From contig CM043958.1 in assembly GCA_014529385.2 (NCBI GenBank), forward strand, positions 152,072,793-152,136,792: a stretch of 64,000 bases of DNA, in the 5' to 3' direction. Position 1 is the first letter of the stretch. The number at the start of each line of letters is the position of its first letter. The translations under genes and the position numbers were made by a program. Shown one piece after another: positions 59,018 through 64,000 of this stretch. This DNA is from Adiantum capillus-veneris (taxonomy: Eukaryota; Streptophyta; Polypodiopsida; Polypodiales; Pteridaceae). The notes beneath the pieces are model-generated. The model saw nothing but the letters and a program-made list of their open reading frames with translations. It ran no database searches and was not told the origin of the DNA.

Positions 59018-59421
59018 TCTAACAACTTTTAGGTGTAAACTTTTTAGGTGTACTTTGGCACTTCAAGCCCTAGTTGCTACTCCTCTTTACCCCTTTAGAA
59101 AAAGCACTCAAGCTACTGTACCCGCGGCTCGAATACCATTAATTGCAAGGAATAGAAGAGAGGGTCTTTCGACACCAAAACAGCACCGGCTCCTGTCAAG
59201 CTTCTAATAGCTCAATAGTGGTTAAGCCGTAGGCAAGCCCCGTAGGACTCCACTATTAAGACCATAGCTCTCAACGGTGATGCCCCGTTAACTGCACAAA
59301 GGCAGGCGCACTGCAAGGCTGAAAAATCCCTATTCTACTTACTCACAGGCAATTAATAATACCAACCATTTGTAGCTAGCTTGAGGACCTCCCTTCTTGA
59401 GCAAGAAAAGAGAAACCTTGA
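59018..59421 (-). other. Leader between primer binding site and gag
   Basis: About 400 bp without a gene. It contains a sequence kept in the old copy (12241-12510), so it may hold packaging signals. The part 59310-59420 is missing in the old copy. Confidence 0.7.
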
Positions 59422-59433
59422 GCTCTGATACCA
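59422..59433 (-). other. Primer binding site of the intact family B element
   Basis: The minus strand reads TGGTATCAGAGC, one base after the 5' LTR. It is the exact site complementary to the 3' end of plant initiator Met-tRNA. Confidence 0.93.
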
Positions 59434-59434
59434 A

Positions 59435-61027
59435 TGTAACATTTAATGGCCTAAAATCTTATGTGTAGCGGAAATTAGCATGAATATAGTGGGAATTTCA
59501 TTAGAATAGATTCCTAATGAGAATTACAAGAGTGCTTAGGTGGAGAGAGCAACAAAAAGCATAACACCTAGTTAGATAGCATCGACAATACTTTCAAAAG
59601 AGAGAGAGCAATTAAGCTATTGACAACAGTTGAGGACCGGATTTGCATGGAGCCGGTCCCCCCTCCAAAAGGCTTTGTATTATGGTTTCTCCCATCAAGA
59701 GAGACATTGTACAATACAATTCTTTGTGTTCCTTCAAGACTAGCTAGTGCAATGAAGATGGAAGCTTCATACACCAAGCAAAACACTTAATCAAACACAA
59801 CTTGAATTATCCCCGTTCTCAGACCCAAGACCTCACACACCTTCGAAGATGGTGAGAGCTAGCAGGGTATGAGAGTAGATTGAGAAGAAAAAGAAGTATC
59901 TTACGAGAAAGATGTACATCTCCTCACATAATCACTCATATTAGCATAGCTTAGCTTAGTAATTAGCTTGGTAGAGAAGATGAGCATGCATTGAAGCTTG
60001 GCTCTTGGTTGGATTTGCATCCATATGCCAAGAGAGTGTTGATGTAGGCTTCTATCTCACAAGCTTGGAGTAGGTGATGAGCTCTCCATTAAAGCTTGGG
60101 AGGAGATAGAGTATTCTTCCTTCACACATGGTCAAGTGTGAGTGTGTGTGTGTCAATGCCAAGCAAAAATCAGCCCCCCCTCTCTCTTGGGCGAGCCCTA
60201 GCTGCTAATTAGGTCTGGCTTTTGCCTCATTGGACCTCCCCAGGTCAAGCCAATAGGAATTAAGCAGCATAAGTGATAGCCTTCTGACATGTGTCCCCCT
60301 TTCCCCTTTTGTGAGAGCTTTAGGTAATTAAATAATTAAACTAAACTCTCATTGGACCCCTTTGCCTCCTGGCCAATAGGAATCAGGCAAGCCATGGGGC
60401 TCCTGAATGCTCATTGGACCCCTTGGGAGACTGCCCAATAGTCTTCTAGGAGACTTAATTCTCATTGGTTTCTTTTATTAAATGTTTTTAAATTAATTAA
60501 ACTATATTTACTCTAGCTTAATTCTCATTGGTCCACTTCAAGGGTCTTCCAATAGGAATTGGGCACACCTTGTGGGCATCTGGCCTAGGGAGCTGACATG
60601 TGTCCCTCATTCCCTTTGTGTAAAGGGAGCCTGTGTGTGTGTGTGTGGCTTTCTCTCTCATCCCCTAGCTTTGGGGCTCGCCCCCTCCCATGTAGGGATG
60701 TGCAAAGACTTTTTAGGGCACACACTAAGCATCCAATTTTCCCTAGGGTTGACCTTTGGACACAACCTTTGAATTTTGGAACCTTAGCATTTTGGAAGTC
60801 TTAATGGGCTGAACCTTAGGGTCTTTTTGGCCCATTGTTTCACATGGCTCTTTTGCAGATGGCCCCCCCTTTGGATCCCTATTTTCCCTCCTTTGGATCC
60901 CTACTGTGGCCGGTCTGCTAGCTTAACCAATATTCTAGCTTTTTCTCCCTTGGCACTTCCCCACATTAAATGATCAGTTTAATATGAGAAAATCATTTAG
61001 GAGAATTAGATATTGATTATTATGACA
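59435..61027 (-). mobile_element. 5' LTR of the intact family B element
   Basis: The same 1593-bp sequence as 52118-53710 with two differences seen. As the 5' LTR in minus orientation it would contain the promoter; no strong TATA box was found by eye. Confidence 0.96.
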
Positions 61028-62999
61028 AGCCGCATGTTACAAAAGACATACACCAAGTCCGCAGCTCGTTTAGGACTTAATCGATTTCGTTTTTTAGTAT
61101 GCACGAAAGTGAATGAAGACCAGTTTCTTTCACAGCTTCCACTTGAGGCGGCAACAGACAATACTCTCACAGCCACATGTTGAAGTTCCACTTTTTCTCC
61201 AGCGTACTCTTTCCACCAAACTGGTGCGCTCATCGTCTTGATAGCATCTATATGCCAAGGATCCCCAAATGTTCCCTCTCTACTAGTGTATGCCGTCTTC
61301 TGTGTGTATGCCACATGTCCATCCACATTGCCTAATAGTTGAGCACACACTTTCTTGAAATCACTGATCACTTCATTGTTTGAAGATTGCTCGTGCATCT
61401 AGAACTTGGGATCCAAGACAAAACCTGCTCCATGTAAAGGAGTATACAACTGCTCCCATCGTCTTTCGACAAAGTTCATCATCATGGATTTCTCTTTTCC
61501 TCCATAAGATGTACTATCTTTTAACTTGCGAGTGGCTTCATGCATGTACCAGTAAACCCGTCCAAAGATAGAGGTTTCTTTGTTCACTAATCGTATCAGA
61601 TGAGTGAAAGGTTCTGTGACATTAACTATTTTGTCTACATTTCTCCAAAAAACAGGAGATTTTATAAGCTGATAGCATTTGGAAGCAGCAAGTTCATATT
61701 TGGGATATTTATCAAGACAAATGTTCCATCTTCTATCTGCCACTGTTTCAACAAGGGCTGCTTTTACCTTCTGCAGTGTGGAGAGAACGTAATATGCTGT
61801 CGCAAAGCGGGTCACACAAAAAATCTGTAAATTTTTTGTTGGCGACTTTTTTCTAAACAAAGCGTAAGAAAATGAATGCTCTCTTATAAACTTCACCCAG
61901 TGGTTTGCATCTAGAAGAGTTTTCTTAATAGAAGGAACTTTTCCAAAGTCCTTTAAGAGCAAATTCAAAGTGTGAGCAGCACATGGAACCCACATAATCT
62001 CTGGATACTTCGCTTCAATTGCTTTTCCAGCTGCTTTTTTGTAGTTAGATGCATTATCTGTGACAATGGTTGTCACATATTTAGGTCCCCTTGCTCTTCT
62101 AATCGAACACTCATAAACACCAGCAAGATATCCACTAGTTTTTTCTTTCATGTATCGATCGCTTCAAGAAAGATGGCACTTCTTGGACAAATCAACATCA
62201 CATTAATCAATGGTTTCTTCTGGCAATTTGTCCAACCATCTAGAGCAATTGTGCATCCATACGCCGGCACAAAATCAAGAGTTGTGCGCTGTAAAATATT
62301 CTCTGATGTTGTTTTTACTTTATCTAAATATTATGTACGCATCTTATGATAATCAGGAACCACAAAACCCTTCTTCGCCGTGCTCATTAAAGCGTCTTTG
62401 CAGATAGGATTTCGAATGACATTAAAAGGATTTCCACATGCAACAAATGCTTGAGTCCACTTAAGATGGAGTTCAAGAAGCCATTGTTTCCCAAATGCCT
62501 GTTGCAAAGTAGGATCACTTGGTGCAAATTCTCCTCGAATCCATGCTTCACTTCGGCTTATGTTAGCAGTAGAGCTTCCGGTAGGATTAGAGCTACAGTT
62601 CCCAGCAAAGGATGAATGGCACCCTCCTTGACCTGTTCCTTGACCTGTAGTAGGGGTTGAGTGAGGGTTTTGATCATTCTCGAGCGTCATCTTGATGTCC
62701 CTAGTCATAGATGGAGCCATCATTTTGGGACCTCCCTTTTTTTTGCCCTCAAGAATTCTCTTTGCCTTGAGCGCCCACTCGGGAAATTTTTCAGCAATAC
62801 CTCTTGGGGGGTATTTGCAAGCTAACATGTTTCCAGGGATTTTGAAAACATATTCTTTTATCCTATGAGCATTTCCACTAAAATTATGGCTGCAGGTCTT
62901 ACACCTCAACTTTGATGTATTCTTCCCACTGACCAATTCATCTACGTAGTTCCACTCGTATCCTTTTACCATCTTCTTTAGATCTACAAACTCAAACAA
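61028..62999 (-). pseudogene. hAT transposase (BED - DUF659 - hATC), N-terminal and central part, broken
   Basis: Start ATG 62999 (MFEFVDLKKMVKGYEW). BED-type finger near residues 33-70: CKTC, HRIKEY, ACKYPP; the usual His of the RLKQH-like motif is Tyr. Then a Gly/Ser-rich linker, DUF659 (LDGWTNCQKKPL near 62230, DNASNYKKA near 62050, PCAAHTLNLLLKDF near 61960) and hATC (SGSCERNWSSFTFVHTKKRNRL near 61130-61080). Breaks: TAA 62333-62331, a 1-nt frame change near 62152, TAG 61401-61399. The frame runs into the Gypsy element at 61027 and continues at 52117. The stops fit C-to-T change. The protein would cut and paste a hAT element in the nucleus; this copy cannot. Confidence 0.93.
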
Positions 63000-63118
63000 A
63001 ACTAGTTACTAAAGGCACATCTAAAATCAAACTCTAATACCATTTACATTACTCTATTCATCAACGTTTTCAACTTCTTTAAATTATAAATACCAAAAAT
63101 AATTTTTCCTCAAGTGTG
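63000..63118 (-). other. Leader next to the transposase ATG
   Basis: AT-rich sequence upstream of ATG 62999 without a second open frame. The minus strand carries no clear TTTTCAG acceptor just before this ATG, unlike the two genes at the left. Confidence 0.5.
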
Positions 63119-63665
63119 AGCTTTCACTTTGCACATGAATCATGATAAATAAATCGCTTAATCTATCTCAATAACTTCCAAGTGTGAGTAAACTCTACAC
63201 AAAGCAAGATATCTTTAAAAGACCTATCTAAATTGCCTCCAAGTGTGAGGTGTAACTCTAAATGTGGCAAGCAATCAAAATTCACTACTCTGTAAATCTC
63301 TTTTAGGTGTGAGAATGCCTCCACACAAAGAGAGAGATTATTATTTAATCTACCTAAATTGTCTGTAGTTTGAGTATTACTTTACACATGACAGTAATAA
63401 TTAGATAAATCTAATGTAAGTTACTTTCAGGTGTGAACATAGTTCAACACACAACAAGTAACTCTTAATTTTAACTATCTAACTAAAGTTACTTCTAAGT
63501 GTGAACATAGTTCAACACAAAGCAAATAACCGCTAACTTTAACTACCTTGAATCACCTCCAAGTGTGAGTTTCCTCTACACAAGGCAAGTAATCATTAAC
63601 TATCTTACTTAATTTACCTCTCAGTGTAAAATATACTTCACACAGAGCAGGTAACTCAAAACTCC
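63050..63665 (-). repeat. Array of ~60-bp tandem repeats in the leader of the hAT gene
   Basis: About 9-10 diverged units with the plus-strand core CTCCAAGTGTGAG, then CTCTACACAAAGCAAGTAA and an AACTATCT-type linker. Units are roughly 58-70 bp. The array occupies the same place (between TATA box and ATG) as the 47870-48835 array of the facing gene, although the sequences differ. Confidence 0.9.
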
Positions 63666-63828
63666 AAAGCCTATAAAAATAAATATATCCAAGCTCTAAA
63701 TTTTCACTAGAAAATATATGCATATTTAAACTAGCATTTTTATAATTTTCTTCGTGTTGTAATGCTCACCTATAGGTGAGATGAGGGAAGCGAGATCAAT
63801 GGAATGAGAAAAACAGTCCGTTTCAGCG
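63666..63828 (-). other. Non-coding stretch between hAT TATA box and repeat array
   Basis: The probable transcription start region of the minus-strand gene (near 63795-63800). It has AT-rich sequence and the segment GAGATGAGGGAAGCGAGATC (63778-63797). No gene. Confidence 0.45.
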
Positions 63829-63838
63829 TATATAAACA
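63829..63838 (-). promoter_or_regulatory. TATA box of the hAT transposase gene
   Basis: The minus strand reads TTGTTTATATACGC, 21 bp downstream of the 17-bp motif. A plus-strand TATATAAA reading also exists but has no plus-strand gene after it in the window. Confidence 0.5.
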
Positions 63839-63858
63839 AATTTATTTCTATCTAATTA

Positions 63859-63875
63859 ATATTTCGATCGAAGTA
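63859..63875 (-). promoter_or_regulatory. 17-bp promoter motif, right copy
   Basis: The minus strand reads TACTTCGATCGAAATAT, identical over 17 bp to 47623-47639, and stands upstream of a TATA box in the same sense. Confidence 0.7.
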
Positions 63876-63876
63876 C

Positions 63877-64000
63877 AGCTTTCACTTTGCACATGAATCA
63901 TGATAAATAAATCGCTTAATCTATCTCAATAACTTCCAAGTGTGAGTAAACTCTACACAAAGCAAGATATCTTTAAAAGACCTATCTAAATTGCCTCCAA
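63877..64000. repeat. Second copy of the array start (direct repeat of 63119-63242)
   Basis: All 124 bp to the window end are identical to 63119-63242, at a distance of 758 bp. The array-plus-promoter module (array, TATA, 17-bp motif) is therefore tandemly repeated upstream and continues outside the window. Confidence 0.95.

Larger units (their letters stand above)
52118..61027 (-). mobile_element. Full-length, apparently intact Gypsy family B element (8910 bp)
   Basis: Two LTRs of 1593 bp (52118-53710 and 59435-61027), both TG...CA, flanked by AGCCG at 52113-52117 and AGCCG at 61028-61032. Inside are the primer binding site, gag, overlapping pol and polypurine tract, all complete. By eye only two LTR differences were seen (GGGC/GGGA near 52177/59494, CTTGGG/CTTAGG near 52218/59535), so the insertion is recent. 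It lies within the hAT transposase frame and on the same strand. Decayed relatives are at 9048-12859 and 24857-26008. Confidence 0.97.
47507..63876. mobile_element. Putative large hAT-type element with kinase-like and transposase genes facing each other
   Basis: The left edge breaks a repeat A (TG)n array. Inside is a plus-strand unit (TATA 47649, repeat array, kinase-like gene, second ORF) that converges with a minus-strand hAT transposase (62999 to 51866). The two 3' ends are only about 220 bp apart, separated by (GA)n. Both promoters carry the same 17-bp motif in inverted orientation, and both leaders carry arrays of about 60-bp repeats. The whole therefore looks symmetrical and is best read as one unit, later split by the Gypsy element at 52118-61027. 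The right terminus is not in the window; terminal repeats and target duplication are unproven. Confidence 0.5.

Overview
The window is repeat-dominated nuclear DNA of a land plant. Evidence: at least four Ty3/Gypsy LTR retrotransposon lineages (two with chromodomain-type Pol ends), initiator-Met-tRNA primer binding sites, a BED/DUF659/hATC hAT transposase, plant-style TATA boxes and 3' splice sites, AT-rich spacers and abundant (TG)n/(CA)n arrays. No single-copy host gene, rRNA or tRNA was recognised. The dense nesting would suit a large repeat-rich genome such as a fern or another seed-free plant, but that is a weak inference.

Layout. (1) 1-9047, 26009-31331 and 44255-47506 are copies of one roughly 2.5-kb unit (called A here). 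It carries a decayed Gypsy RNase H segment and a (TG)n-spacer-(CA)n pair. The copies are direct tandem at the left and lie in opposed orientation at 26.7-31.3 kb and 44.3-45.9 kb. A 1342-bp terminal-inverted-repeat element (5906-7247, 4-bp target duplication) sits in one copy. (2) 9048-12859 plus 24857-26008 is a deleted Gypsy element of family B (minus strand). Its LTR is split by a family C Gypsy composite (12860-24856, plus strand, target duplication AGAAA) that has three LTR portions and two internal portions. (3) 31332-44254 is decayed retroelement D (minus strand): a 3' LTR, a polypurine tract, a long coiled-coil ORF, a leader with four copies of a palindrome at about 286-bp spacing, then a protease-like segment, integrase and RNase H. 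An unrecognised two-exon-like coding region lies at 42.2-43.5 kb.

(4) 47507-64000 is the most unusual part. Two transcription units face each other. The left unit (+) has a TATA box, a 1-kb array of about 60-bp repeats, a protein-kinase-like pseudogene (49052-50436) and a second unrecognised ORF (50630-51640). The right unit (-) has a TATA box, another array of about 60-bp repeats and a hAT transposase pseudogene (62999 to 51866). The same 17-bp sequence, TACTTCGATCGAAATAT, lies just upstream of both TATA boxes in the transcriptional orientation of each gene, so it forms an inverted pair 16.2 kb apart. This suggests one large kinase-carrying hAT-type element or a co-regulated pair. The right limit is outside the window.

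(5) A nearly pristine 8910-bp family B Gypsy element (52118-61027) has inserted into the hAT transposase reading frame. It has 1593-bp LTRs with two differences seen by eye, target duplication AGCCG, intact gag and intact gag-overlapping pol. It is the only element here that looks potentially active. The other coding regions carry nonsense codons, many of the kind made by C-to-T change (CAG to TAG, CGA to TGA), as expected of old methylated repeats.
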